From NCBI RefSeq assembly GCF_000332235.1, contig NZ_CM001775.1:3830272-3894271 (forward strand): 64,000 nucleotides of DNA. Direction: 5' to 3'. Shown piece after piece: positions 28,604 to 37,607 of this stretch; within the stretch, counting starts at the first letter, position 1, and each line of letters opens with the position of its first letter. The stretch is from Geminocystis herdmanii PCC 6308 (GTDB lineage Bacteria; Cyanobacteriota; Cyanobacteriia; Cyanobacteriales; Cyanobacteriaceae). Position numbers and translations under genes: made by a program. Under the pieces are notes generated by a model. That model had not been told where the DNA came from, made no database searches, and saw only the letters and a list, made by a program, of their open reading frames with translations.

Positions 28604-28990
28604 GTGAATAGACTAACCGATGATACACTTTTATATAGAGCGATTACGAAAAAACAATGGCTCGATCGTGACAGAGAAATTAATGAAAAGGCTTTTACTT
28701 TACGTTTTCTAAAAACCAAACAACGTTGGGAGAAAGGATTATCCTGTGACTTGATAGAGAAAAAATCTTATCAATATATTAATGAATGTTTTGGAATTAT
28801 TAAATTATCGGTAAAAGATATTAGAGACTTAGGTTTAGAGGTGGATAATGATCATGATACCCATGTTAATATTATTAATCTTCCAGATCCAGATTTACAA
28901 AAACAAGAATCAAAAGATATAGCTATTAAGTTAGCAAAAAAGGCTATTTTATCTAAAGACTGGTTCGATAATCCCTACAGAAAAAAGTAA
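28604..28990 (+). CDS. Hypothetical protein, third gene of the cassette (GTG start)
   Basis: A 128-aa protein starting at GTG 28604, seven nt after the previous stop. LLYRAITKKQWLDRDREINEKAFTLR, GLSCDLIEKKS, CFGIIKLSVKDIRDLGLEV and HVNIINLPDP resemble a widespread uncharacterised small-protein family (LYRri...v..d..v...aFr....) that I cannot name. The tight spacing says the three genes act together; a toxin-antitoxin-like role is a guess. Confidence 0.6.
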   Translation: MNRLTDDTLLYRAITKKQWLDRDREINEKAFTLRFLKTKQRWEKGLSCDLIEKKSYQYINECFGIIKLSVKDIRDLGLEVDNDHDTHVNIINLPDPDLQKQESKDIAIKLAKKAILSKDWFDNPYRKK

Positions 28991-29074
28991 TCAAATAGAG
29001 AGACAAAAAGATGAGAATTTTAGTATAAAACAAGGCAATTCAGAACTTTAATTTTCATTACAGCATAAGTACTA

Positions 29075-29135
29075 TTTTTTATTTGTTTGTTCGTAGGTTT
29101 TAACCTTTACTACCTGAAATATGGTCGATGTCTAA
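29075..29135. repeat. Partial copy of the 84-bp MITE-like repeat
   Basis: Contains the internal hairpin (ggttttaacctttactac) and one end (cgatgtctaat) of the element seen complete at 31424 and 49636. The other end is not recognisable. Confidence 0.4.
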
Positions 29136-29152
29136 TATACAATTAATAAACT

Positions 29153-29797
29153 CTATTTTTCGTACCATTGTTGTTGCCATTGTTTCATTTGATCAATTTC
29201 TGCTTGTTGAGAAGCTAAAATATCTTGAGCAATCTGTTGTAACTCTGGGCGTTGAGTTTTCTCGGCTAAATCCTTCGCCATAATCACCGCCGCTTCATGG
29301 TGAGGAATCATTGCTTCTAAGAAACGCAAATCATACTCAGCATCTGCACTACCTAAATCTACATTCATCTTCATTGCTTCAATTTGCTCTGTTGACATTG
29401 CCATCATGTGATTCATTTCACCATGCCAAGCCATGGGAGTTGTCATAGCGTTAGGATACCACTGTTTACGCCATTGTTTCATTTGCTCAATTTCTTTTTC
29501 TTGGGCATCGATAATGTTTTTAGCTAATGTTTGTAATTCTGGGCGCTGGGTTTTTTCTGCTAAATCCTGTGCCATAATCACAGCACCTTCGTGATGAGGT
29601 ATCATCGCATCAATAAAACGAAGATCATAATTCGCATCTGCTGGACCTAAATCCATGCTATGATTCATGTCGTTATGATTAACCATAGTTTGAGATGCTG
29701 GTTTTTCTGAGATTTTATTAACTATTATCACAGTTGTAAATAAAACTAAAACACCTAAAGTTACATATATTTTTTTTGGTGAGTAATTAATATTCAT
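29153..29797 (-). CDS. DUF305 tandem-domain protein (CopM-like)
   Basis: A 214-aa protein with an N-terminal membrane anchor or uncleaved signal (residues 9-27). Two near-identical DUF305 repeats follow, at about residues 50-112 and 148-212, each with DLRFIDAMIPHHE or DLRFLEAMIPHHE, GAVIMAQDLAEKTQRPELQ and IDQMKQWRKQWYP. His and Met residues suit copper or other metal binding; the Synechocystis relative CopM binds copper in the periplasm. The repeats are so alike that a recent internal duplication is likely. Confidence 0.85.
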   Translation of the reverse strand: MNINYSPKKIYVTLGVLVLFTTVIIVNKISEKPASQTMVNHNDMNHSMDLGPADANYDLRFIDAMIPHHEGAVIMAQDLAEKTQRPELQTLAKNIIDAQEKEIEQMKQWRKQWYPNAMTTPMAWHGEMNHMMAMSTEQIEAMKMNVDLGSADAEYDLRFLEAMIPHHEAAVIMAKDLAEKTQRPELQQIAQDILASQQAEIDQMKQWQQQWYEK

Positions 29798-29972
29798 ATT
29801 ATTTATGGTTAGATAAAAATAAGTTGTTTTAAGTTGAATAAATTAGAAAAAAGATTTTCGGGAAAGATAGGGAGAAAATAAAAATAATCACAAATTCTAT
29901 TTTCTATCTATGAACCAATATAACAAACATCATAAAGTTCATCATAAAACGAGGTAATTTTCAATTTTCATG

Positions 29973-30055
29973 AGACATCTGAGAAAATTTGTTAAAAGAA
30001 AGGTTAAAACCCTTATTACAAACTAATAAAAAATCTTTTCTTCCAGAAGTCTATT
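29973..30055. repeat. MITE-like repeat copy upstream of sucC
   Basis: About 83 bp with diverged ends (agacatctgaga / tccagaagtct), internal palindrome aaaggttaaaaccctt and the shared ctaataaaaaatcttttct segment. It is a third copy of the element described at 31424-31507 and ends about 30 bp before the sucC start, so it may carry part of the promoter region. Confidence 0.65.
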
Positions 30056-30086
30056 TGTACTATTTTTTATTAATCAATTAAATATC

Positions 30087-31340
30087 ATGGATTTATTAGA
30101 ATATCAGGCAAAACAGCTATTTCAAGAGGTAGGGATTCCAGTATTACCATCTCAGTCGATTTCCCATGCTAAGGATTTAAAAAATCTGTTAATACCTTAT
30201 CCGATAGTTTTAAAATCTCAAGTTTTAGCTAGTGGAAGGGCAAAATTTGGCGGTGTGAAGTTTGTTGAAAATACCATTGATGCCATTGCCGCTTCTCAAT
30301 ATATTTTTAATTTACAGATTGAAGGAGAATATCCTGAAGTTATTTTAGCGGAGGCTCGTTATGATGCTGAAAATGAGCTATTTTTAGCGGTTATGCTCGA
30401 TTATACTCTGAAAAAGCCCATTTTGTTAGGTTCGATGTATGGTGGCATTCACATTGACGTTTTATTAGAAAATCTCCAAACCTGTGTCATTGATGGTGAT
30501 TTTTCGCCTTTTTATGCCCGTCGTTTGGTGAAACAAATGGGATTAACTGGTAATTCGATCGCATCTGTGAGTAAAATTGTTGAAAAAATGTATCGTCTTT
30601 TTCTCGACTATGATTTAGAAGCCATTGAGATTAATCCTTTGGGGGTAAACAATAACGGGGAAGTTATGGCATTAGACGGCAAAATTAGAATTAATGATTA
30701 TGCCTTGAATCGTCACCCTAAATTATTAGCATCTTTAAGTAAGGAAAATATTAGTCATTCTTCCCCTAGTTATAATGTATTAAAGTTAGATGAAACTAGC
30801 AATTTAGCGGTTATTTCCGATAGTGTGGACTTAGGTATTTTTACGGTTAATAGTTTACTTAATCAAGGACAAAAAACCCATAATTATTATTATATATTTT
30901 CAGGAAATAACAAAGATAAACAAGAAAATCTTAACAGTATTTTTGTAGATATATTCAACAATGAGCAAATAAAAGTTGTGTTAATTAATCTTGTCAATCA
31001 AGAAAATTTTTCAGATTTTTTTATTCAAAAAATTGGGGAATTTTATCAAAAAGATATTATTACAAAATTGCCCCGTAGTGAAGATAGAGTCGATCGACCT
31101 ACGGGGTTGCGATTGTTTGAAAATACACCACAAGTTAAACGAAAACCCTCCCTTTCGGTGAGAAAAATTGATTGGGTTTTAAGAACTATATCATCCTATA
31201 ATTCCATCGAACCTTCACAATTAAATGGATTACCCCGTCCAATTATAACGGATTTTGAAAGCTCGATCGCTAAAAGCGGCGCAAGCGCGATCGAGCAGAC
31301 AATCAAATATTGTCAATCATATTTAGACATTGCCCCATAG
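30087..31340 (+). CDS. sucC: Succinyl-CoA synthetase beta subunit, with palindromic insertions
   Basis: A 417-aa ATP-grasp protein. MDLLEYQAKQLFQEVGIPVLPS, the nucleotide-binding VLASGRAKFGGVKF and the metal-binding EINPLGV ... ALDGKIRIND are conserved. The C-terminal CoA-ligase domain is divergent. It contains a stretch (about residues 328-342, LPRSEDRVDRPTGL) encoded by a GC-rich hairpin and a second (SIAKSGASAIEQ, about 392-403) encoded by another hairpin; both look like inserted palindromes. The alpha-subunit gene sucD, which often follows, is absent here. Whether the enzyme is active is uncertain. Confidence 0.8.
   Translation: MDLLEYQAKQLFQEVGIPVLPSQSISHAKDLKNLLIPYPIVLKSQVLASGRAKFGGVKFVENTIDAIAASQYIFNLQIEGEYPEVILAEARYDAENELFLAVMLDYTLKKPILLGSMYGGIHIDVLLENLQTCVIDGDFSPFYARRLVKQMGLTGNSIASVSKIVEKMYRLFLDYDLEAIEINPLGVNNNGEVMALDGKIRINDYALNRHPKLLASLSKENISHSSPSYNVLKLDETSNLAVISDSVDLGIFTVNSLLNQGQKTHNYYYIFSGNNKDKQENLNSIFVDIFNNEQIKVVLINLVNQENFSDFFIQKIGEFYQKDIITKLPRSEDRVDRPTGLRLFENTPQVKRKPSLSVRKIDWVLRTISSYNSIEPSQLNGLPRPIITDFESSIAKSGASAIEQTIKYCQSYLDIAP
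31071..31106. repeat. Palindromic repeat inside sucC (first)
   Basis: Arms CCCCGTAG (31071-31078) and CTACGGGG (31099-31106) form an 8-bp perfect stem around a loop carrying CGATCG. It is much richer in GC than the surrounding gene and is read in frame. Confidence 0.6.
31261..31296. repeat. Palindromic repeat inside sucC (second)
   Basis: Arms GCTCGATCGC (31261-31270) and GCGATCGAGC (31287-31296) are perfect complements, each overlapping a HIP1-type core. The loop is rich in GC (gcggcgcaagc). Read in frame near the C-terminus. Confidence 0.65.
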
Positions 31341-31380
31341 TCTTTTGAGGGAGGTAGGAGTTAGGAGACAGGAGATAGTA
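31335..31380 (+). repeat. Dispersed 'head plus purine tail' repeat after sucC
   Basis: CCCATAGTCTTTTGAGGG followed by a ggagttaggagacaggag tandem, overlapping the sucC stop codon. One of about nine copies in the window. Confidence 0.6.
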
Positions 31381-31423
31381 GTAAGAATTATTTTAGTTAC
31401 AAATGTGCAAACCCTGATTACCC

Positions 31424-31507
31424 ATTAGACTTCTCCATTAATTCTGATTTAGAGGGCTGAAGCCCTTACTACAAACCAATAAAAAATCTTTTCTGGAGAT
31501 GTCTAAT
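31424..31507. repeat. 84-bp MITE-like element with terminal inverted repeats
   Basis: Ends ATTAGACTTCTCCA and TGGAGATGTCTAAT are inverted repeats matching at 13 of 14 positions. Inside is a hairpin agggctgaagccct. A second copy of identical length in opposite orientation is at 49636-49719. No coding capacity. It ends 14 bp before the DUF790 start codon. Confidence 0.8.
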
Positions 31508-31521
31508 AGACAAAGAGGATT

Positions 31522-32748
31522 ATGTTAAAAAGTGATTTATTAATTTATCGTTATAGTGGACAAGGTATCATTCCCAAAAAATTACCCCTACAACCAGAAT
31601 TTCTGGATATGGCACTAGAACTAATATACTGCTATCAAGATTATGTCGGGAAAACCCAAGGAGAATTAGAAGAAAAATTGCAAGAATTGGAGGGAGATAG
31701 TCCAGAATATAAGATAAAACGAGGCTTATCCCATTTATTGAAAAATAGTTTTGCTCAGTTTGAAATTATTAGCCCTCTTAATCCCACTATCTTACGGGAA
31801 AAAGTCTTTACCCTCGCAACAGAAAATACCCCTTTGCCCGATTATCGAGGAGAAACTTTAGACTCGATCGCATCCCAATTAACGATAGAATTAAAAAAAG
31901 AAGTCTTACCCTCAGAAGTAGAACAAGGATTATACGCAGACTTACAAGAAAATCGTATCCTCACCCAATTTGAAGCTCCAACTCCTGAAGCTCTCATTCA
32001 CCGTTATAATGTTTCTCAAGTACAAGGCATTCTATACCGTGCGACAAATATTGTCATCAACGCCTATCGTAATGACCCCGGACAATATAAACTATTATTT
32101 AGGTACTTAAAATTATTTCAGTTGATGTCCTATATTGAGGGAGATGCTGACACTGGTTTTACGATTACGATCGATGGACCGACGAGTTTATTTAAGAGTA
32201 GTACTCGTTATGGTTTAGCCTTAGCCAAAATGATACCAGCTTTACTTCACGTTAGCAAGTGGAATTTAGAAGCAAAATTGCGCATGAAAGATAGTTTTGG
32301 CAGTGGCGAAAAAACTCTTTATTTTCAGCTAAATCATCAATGCGGTTTAGTCAGTCATTATGCCAACAATCAAAGTTATGACAGCCTTTTAGAAGAATCC
32401 TTTGCTAATAATTGGGATAAATTAAACACCGAATGGCGCTTAGAAAGAGAAGTCGATTTAATTCCCCTACCCGGTAGCGTAATGATACCAGATTTTCGCT
32501 TAGTGCATCCTGACGGGCGAAATTTTCTCTTAGAAATTGTGGGGTTTTGGCATCCTAATTATTTACAAAAAAAGTTTTATCAAGTCAGTCGTGCAGAAAT
32601 TGATAACTTAATTTTAGCCGTGTGTGAGCGTTTAAATTTAGTTAAAGCAGGAGTCAATTTTCAAGATTTACCCCATCGTTTAATCTGGTTTAAAAACCGT
32701 TTATCTCCTAAAGATATTCTTAAATTAATTGAGAATGAAGAATCATAA
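31522..32748 (+). CDS. DUF790 (Bax1-like) nuclease
   Basis: A 408-aa DUF790 protein. MLKSDLLIYRYSGQGIIPKKL, the central SQVQGILYRATNIVINA and the C-terminal PDFRLVHPDGRNFLLEIVGFWHPNYLQKK fit the family; the last segment is a PD-(D/E)XK-like site (D..E). Archaeal Bax1 of this family is a structure-specific nuclease that partners the XPB helicase in DNA repair. An XPB-like helicase is encoded at 59.5-61.0 kb. Role in this organism inferred. Confidence 0.8.
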   Translation: MLKSDLLIYRYSGQGIIPKKLPLQPEFLDMALELIYCYQDYVGKTQGELEEKLQELEGDSPEYKIKRGLSHLLKNSFAQFEIISPLNPTILREKVFTLATENTPLPDYRGETLDSIASQLTIELKKEVLPSEVEQGLYADLQENRILTQFEAPTPEALIHRYNVSQVQGILYRATNIVINAYRNDPGQYKLLFRYLKLFQLMSYIEGDADTGFTITIDGPTSLFKSSTRYGLALAKMIPALLHVSKWNLEAKLRMKDSFGSGEKTLYFQLNHQCGLVSHYANNQSYDSLLEESFANNWDKLNTEWRLEREVDLIPLPGSVMIPDFRLVHPDGRNFLLEIVGFWHPNYLQKKFYQVSRAEIDNLILAVCERLNLVKAGVNFQDLPHRLIWFKNRLSPKDILKLIENEES

Positions 32749-33237
32749 ATTCAGTAACCACTGCTCTAGGGGTGTAAACCTTACATTTCTAGGGGTGTAA
32801 ACCTTACATTTCTAGGGGTGTAAACCTTACATTTCTAGGGGTGTAAACCTTACATTTCTAGGGGTGTAAACCTTACATTTCTAGGGGTGTAAACCTTACA
32901 TTTCTAGGGGTGTAAACCTTACATTTCTAGGGGTGTAAACCTTACACCCCTACTCCGAACTTAATCGAAGCATGATCAAAACTTACAGACCATCTCTGAT
33001 ATGATTAAGCTAAGACGCATTTAAGTTACATATAATTTTATGATTAATAAATTAATCAATCTTCCCCCTCCTCCCCCTCCTCCCCCTCTTCCCCCTCTCT
33101 GTCTAATTAGTCTCCTAGTCTTCCCTCATCAAAAAACAATGAAGCAAACCCCTAAATATAAAAACTGATTCCCACAATAACAAAACTAGGTATCATGATT
33201 AGAACAATATAAAAAAAGTTTAAATATCGAGAATTAA
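32749..33237. other. Long intergenic region between DUF790 gene and glgB
   Basis: Holds the 23-bp tandem array (32765-32951), a pyrimidine tandem of tccccc-type units (33062-33102), and a reverse copy of the dispersed head element (catcaaaaaacaatgaagcaaacccct, about 33128-33154). The glgB promoter should lie in the last 80 bp. No ORF. Confidence 0.6.
32765..32951. repeat. Tandem array of eight 23-bp units ending in a palindrome
   Basis: Eight contiguous units beginning tctaggggtgtaaac, seven of them identical. The last unit differs so that the array ends in a perfect 10-bp inverted repeat (AGGGGTGTAA / TTACACCCCT, 32929-32951, loop ACC). There are no spacers, so this is not a CRISPR. Confidence 0.95.
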
Positions 33238-35529
33238 ATGCCTACAACTATAACCTTTGAGCAAGTTAATCAGATTGTTCATAATTTACATCATGATCCT
33301 TTTGAAATACTAGGTTGTCATCTCCTGTCAGAAAAAGAGAATAAAAAACAATGGGTAATTCGAGCATATCTTCCTAAAGCTACCAGTGCTTCTGTAGTTA
33401 TTCCAGACAGTCGTCAAGAGTACGAAATGCGATCGAACCATCATCCCAACTTTTTTGAGTGTGAAATCGAAGCAAAAGAATTAAATAGCTATCAACTACG
33501 GATAAAAGAAGGAGATCACGAAAAAGTAATTTATGATCCTTATCAGTTTAAAGAAGTACAACTAACAGATTTTGACATCCATTTATTTGGCGAAGGTAAT
33601 CATCATCGTATTTATGAGAAGTTGGGTGCTCACGTTATTGAACAAAATGGCGTTAAGGGAGTGTATTTTGCGGTATGGGCGCCCAATGCTCGGAATGTCT
33701 CGGTATTAGGGGATTTTAACTCTTGGGATGGACGAGAGCATCAAATGCGTAAACGTCAGAACATGATTTGGGAAATCTTTATTCCCGCTCTCGACTACGG
33801 TACTCATTATAAATATGAAATTAAAAACTGGGAAGGGCATATTTACGAAAAATCAGACCCTTTTGGATTTTATCAAGAAGTGCGCCCCAAAACCGCCTCG
33901 ATCGTAGCTGATTTGGACTCTTATCAATGGCATGACGAAGAATGGCTCGAAAAACGCCGTAATACTGATCCTCTCACTCAGCCCGTTTCTGTGTATGAAA
34001 TGCACTTAGGCTCATGGTTGCATACTTCGATCGAACAACCCTTAAAACAATATGGAAAAACCGCCGAAATCGTTCCCGTATCTGAATTAAAATCCACCGC
34101 CCGATTTTTAAATTACTACGAATTTGCTGAAAAATTAATCCCCTATATTAAGGAGTTGGGTTATACTCATATTGAATTATTACCCGTTGCCGAACATCCC
34201 TTCGATGGTTCATGGGGTTATCAAGTTACAGGATACTATGCCGCTACTTCCCGTTATGGTAGCCCTGAAGACTTAATGTACTTTATCGATAAATGTCACC
34301 AAGAAGGTATTGGAGTTATCGTGGATTGGGTACCCGGACATTTCCCGAAAGATGGTCATGGTTTAGCCTTCTTTGATGGTACACACTTATATGAACATGG
34401 TGATCCTCGTAAGGGAGAACATAAAGGATGGGGTACATTAGTATTTGATTATGGACGTAACGAAGTTCGTAATTTTTTAGTTGCTAATGCTCTATTTTGG
34501 TTTGATAAATATCACATTGACGGAATTAGAGTTGATGCAGTAGCTTCCATGCTTTATCTGGATTACGATCGAGAAGATGGAGAATGGGTAACGAATCAAT
34601 ACGGCGGTAGAGAAAACATCGAAGCGGTAGAATTTTTGCGCCAAGTAAATGGTACTATCTTTAATTACTTCCCCGGTATCCTTTCCATCGCCGAAGAATC
34701 CACCTCATGGGCAATGGTATCTCGTCCCCCTTATATGGGAGGTTTAGGCTTCAACATGAAATGGAACATGGGTTGGATGCACGATATGCTAGATTATTTC
34801 AGCATGGATCCTTGGTTTCGTCAATTTCACCAAAACAGCATTACCTTCAGTATGTGGTATCATCATAGCGAAAACTATATGTTAGCCCTTTCCCACGATG
34901 AAATTGTTCACGGTAAGAGTAACATGATCGGCAAAATGCCGGGGGATGAATGGCAAAAATTCGCTAATCTACGGAGTGTGTTCGGTTATATGTTCGCCCA
35001 CCCGGGCAAAAAAACCATGTTTATGAGCATGGAATTTGGACAATGGAGTGAGTGGAATGTGTGGACAGATTTAGAATGGCACTTACTAGAATACGAAAAA
35101 CATCAACAACTCAAAAAATTCTTTGCTGACATTAACACCCTCTATAAAAACGAACCTGCGTTGTATGAGTTAGATTTTGAGGAAGAAGGTTTCCAGTGGA
35201 TTGATTGTAGTGATAATCGTCATAGTGTGGTTGCCTTTTTGCGTCGTGCCAAAAATGGTGAATTTATCGTTATCGTTTGTAACTTTACTCCCCAACCCCA
35301 TAGCCATTATCGTATCGGCGTACCTCAAGAGGGTTTTTACACAGAAATCTTTAACAGCGATTCCCGTGACTATGGCGGTAGCAACATGGGTAATTTAGGC
35401 GGTAAATGGACAGAAAAATGGTACTTCCATAACTATCCTGATTCCCTTGATTTGTGTTTACCTCCCCTTGGTGTGTTAATGCTTAAACTCGATTCAAAAA
35501 TCACTAATTCGATCGAATCTGACAGCTAA
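33238..35529 (+). CDS. glgB: 1,4-alpha-glucan branching enzyme
   Basis: A 763-aa GH13 enzyme introducing alpha-1,6 branches into glycogen. Two N-terminal carbohydrate-binding domains (to about residue 230; VYFAVWAPNARNVSVLGDFNSWDG in the second) precede the catalytic barrel. The barrel has HPFDGSWGYQVTGYYA, the nucleophile region GIRVDAVASMLYLDY, AEESTSW and LSHDEIVHGKS. Full length. Works downstream of glgC in this window. Confidence 0.97.
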   Translation: MPTTITFEQVNQIVHNLHHDPFEILGCHLLSEKENKKQWVIRAYLPKATSASVVIPDSRQEYEMRSNHHPNFFECEIEAKELNSYQLRIKEGDHEKVIYDPYQFKEVQLTDFDIHLFGEGNHHRIYEKLGAHVIEQNGVKGVYFAVWAPNARNVSVLGDFNSWDGREHQMRKRQNMIWEIFIPALDYGTHYKYEIKNWEGHIYEKSDPFGFYQEVRPKTASIVADLDSYQWHDEEWLEKRRNTDPLTQPVSVYEMHLGSWLHTSIEQPLKQYGKTAEIVPVSELKSTARFLNYYEFAEKLIPYIKELGYTHIELLPVAEHPFDGSWGYQVTGYYAATSRYGSPEDLMYFIDKCHQEGIGVIVDWVPGHFPKDGHGLAFFDGTHLYEHGDPRKGEHKGWGTLVFDYGRNEVRNFLVANALFWFDKYHIDGIRVDAVASMLYLDYDREDGEWVTNQYGGRENIEAVEFLRQVNGTIFNYFPGILSIAEESTSWAMVSRPPYMGGLGFNMKWNMGWMHDMLDYFSMDPWFRQFHQNSITFSMWYHHSENYMLALSHDEIVHGKSNMIGKMPGDEWQKFANLRSVFGYMFAHPGKKTMFMSMEFGQWSEWNVWTDLEWHLLEYEKHQQLKKFFADINTLYKNEPALYELDFEEEGFQWIDCSDNRHSVVAFLRRAKNGEFIVIVCNFTPQPHSHYRIGVPQEGFYTEIFNSDSRDYGGSNMGNLGGKWTEKWYFHNYPDSLDLCLPPLGVLMLKLDSKITNSIESDS

Positions 35530-35610
35530 AGATAAAATAGTGAAATCTCAGTATAATAATTTTAGGGAAGAACAAATGAACCTTAAAATTATTGTTATCG
35601 ATCGAACAGC

Positions 35611-37308
35611 ATGAAATCTAATCAACCACAACCACTAGGATCAGTGATTCAAGGCTCTTTAAGCGAAGGTTTAGAGGTAAGATTACACTCGGATATATCA
35701 GTAGAAGATATGAGGGTAGGAAAATTTTTAGTAGTACAAGGAACTCGATCGAGATTTTTCTGTCTGTTAACGGATGTGTCGTTAGGTACTTCTAACCCTC
35801 GTATCTTTACCCATCCTCCCGATCCTAGTGATAGTTTCTGGTTAGACATCTTAGCAGGTAGTGACACCTACGGCACGATCGAAATTGCCCCCATGTTAAT
35901 GTTAACCTTGACAAATGATGAAAAATATGTTAATGATTTTGATAATATTCCCTCTTTAAATGGCATAGAAACAGAATTACAACTATTACCCGTAAAAACC
36001 ATTCCTAGTCATTTTAGTCAGGTTTACGAGTCCACAGAAAAAGATTTTCGATCGGTGTTTGGGTGGGAAAATGATCCTCATAAGTGTAATTTTGCCATTG
36101 GGCAACCCTTAGATATGGAAGTGCCTGTGTGTATGGATTTAGGGCGTTTTGTGGAACGAAGTAACGGTATTTTCGGCAAATCTGGTACTGGAAAATCATT
36201 TTTAACACGGTTGTTAATTTCAGGCATTATTCACAAAGAAGCCGCCGTTAATCTCATGTTTGATATGCACTCCGAATATGGTTGGGCTGCCGTGAGTGAA
36301 GGGAAACAATTTAGTATGGTAAAGGGTTTAAAACAGCTTTTTCATCATCGAGTGGAAATTTATACCCTTGATGCCGAATCCACTAATCGCCGAGGTGTAC
36401 CCCATGCCCACGAATTGTATTTAAGTTATGATCAAATCGAAATTGAAGATTTAAGATTGATTGCCAGAGAATTAAACCTCTCGGAAGCGAGTTTAGATAA
36501 TGCTAATGTTTTGGCTTCGGAATACGGCAGAGATTGGATTTATCAACTCTTAAACATGACAAATGAGGAAATTCAGGTATTTTGTAACGAAAAACAAGGA
36601 CATCAAGGCTCAATTATGGCACTACAAAGAAAATTGAAACGTCTTGAGAGTCTTAAATATATGCGATCGGCTTGTCCTCATAATTATATCAAGGAAATCC
36701 TCGATCTTTTAGACGGGGGAAAACACGTTGTCATTGAATTTGGCTCTCAAGGCAATATGCTTTCTTATATGTTGGTTACAAATATGATTACTCGCCGTAT
36801 CCATAACGCCTATGTGAAAAAAGCAGAGAAATTCTTACAAACTCAAAATATTCTCGATCGACCGAAACAATTAGTCATTACCATAGAAGAAGCTCATCGT
36901 TTTCTCGATTCTAAAATTGTCAATCAAACTATCTTCGGTACGATCGCACGGGAAATGCGCAAATATTTTGTAACTCTTTTGATTGTAGATCAAAGACCAT
37001 CAGGCATTGATAACGAAGTAATGTCTCAAGTAGGCACAAGAATAACTTGCCTTCTCAACGATGAAAAAGACATAGACGCAATATTTACTGGCGTTTCTGG
37101 TGCTAGTGGATTACGATCGGTATTAGCCAAACTCGACTCCAAACAACAGGCTTTAGTATTAGGTCATGCTGTACCCATGCCTGTAGTTGTTCGTACTAGA
37201 CCCTATGATAATGCTTTTTATACAGAAATCGGAGATACAGATTGGCAACAAAAAAGCGATGAAGAAGTTTTTCGAGTCGCCGAAAACAACCTTTCTGATT
37301 TATTTTAG
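35611..37308 (+). CDS. HerA-like DUF87 ATPase
   Basis: A 565-aa protein with an N-terminal HAS-barrel-like beta domain (about residues 1-160) and a HerA/FtsK-fold ATPase. P-loop GKSGTGKSFL (about 189-198), FDMHSEYGW, Walker B LVITIEEAHRFL (about 429-440), and RKYFVTLLIVDQRPSGID sensor region. HerA hexamers translocate DNA and usually pair with the nuclease NurA. No nurA is nearby. It starts 82 bp after glgB on the same strand. Confidence 0.85.
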   Translation: MKSNQPQPLGSVIQGSLSEGLEVRLHSDISVEDMRVGKFLVVQGTRSRFFCLLTDVSLGTSNPRIFTHPPDPSDSFWLDILAGSDTYGTIEIAPMLMLTLTNDEKYVNDFDNIPSLNGIETELQLLPVKTIPSHFSQVYESTEKDFRSVFGWENDPHKCNFAIGQPLDMEVPVCMDLGRFVERSNGIFGKSGTGKSFLTRLLISGIIHKEAAVNLMFDMHSEYGWAAVSEGKQFSMVKGLKQLFHHRVEIYTLDAESTNRRGVPHAHELYLSYDQIEIEDLRLIARELNLSEASLDNANVLASEYGRDWIYQLLNMTNEEIQVFCNEKQGHQGSIMALQRKLKRLESLKYMRSACPHNYIKEILDLLDGGKHVVIEFGSQGNMLSYMLVTNMITRRIHNAYVKKAEKFLQTQNILDRPKQLVITIEEAHRFLDSKIVNQTIFGTIAREMRKYFVTLLIVDQRPSGIDNEVMSQVGTRITCLLNDEKDIDAIFTGVSGASGLRSVLAKLDSKQQALVLGHAVPMPVVVRTRPYDNAFYTEIGDTDWQQKSDEEVFRVAENNLSDLF

Positions 37309-37607
37309 TTACTTAGGGTTTGCTGAATAAATCAGAAAGCTATTAAAATCAAGACTTGGGGCATCGTTAAGTTAATAAAAAAGTGCGTAGTTTTAGGAAT
37401 TTTTGCTCAAAAAGCAGGGTAGTATTATACCTGAGTGAACTATAAAATTATTGGTGAGAACTGACTTGGAAGACAGGCAGACAGGCAGACAGGGGGATTA
37501 TATTTCTTGTGAATCAATAAAATTCTCTCAAAAATGTACAAATATTGAAAATTTTTCTTCCTGTCCACTTGTCCACTTGTCCTCCTGTCTAGTTTTCATC
37601 ATTTTCT
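37309..37607. repeat. Composite repeat region between HerA-like and Doc genes
   Basis: Begins with the head TTGCTGAATAAATC also found at 18836-18855. Then comes CCTGAGTGAACTATAAAAT (37432-37449), shared in complement with 17620-17640. A purine tandem (gacaggcagacaggcagacagg, about 37473-37494) and a pyrimidine tandem (tgtccacttgtccacttgtcc, about 37563-37583) follow. These last two are near-inverted copies and could pair. Confidence 0.65.

Noticed and set aside
32765-32951. Possible CRISPR array
   Set aside because: The 23-bp units are directly contiguous, with no unique spacers, and no cas genes are present.
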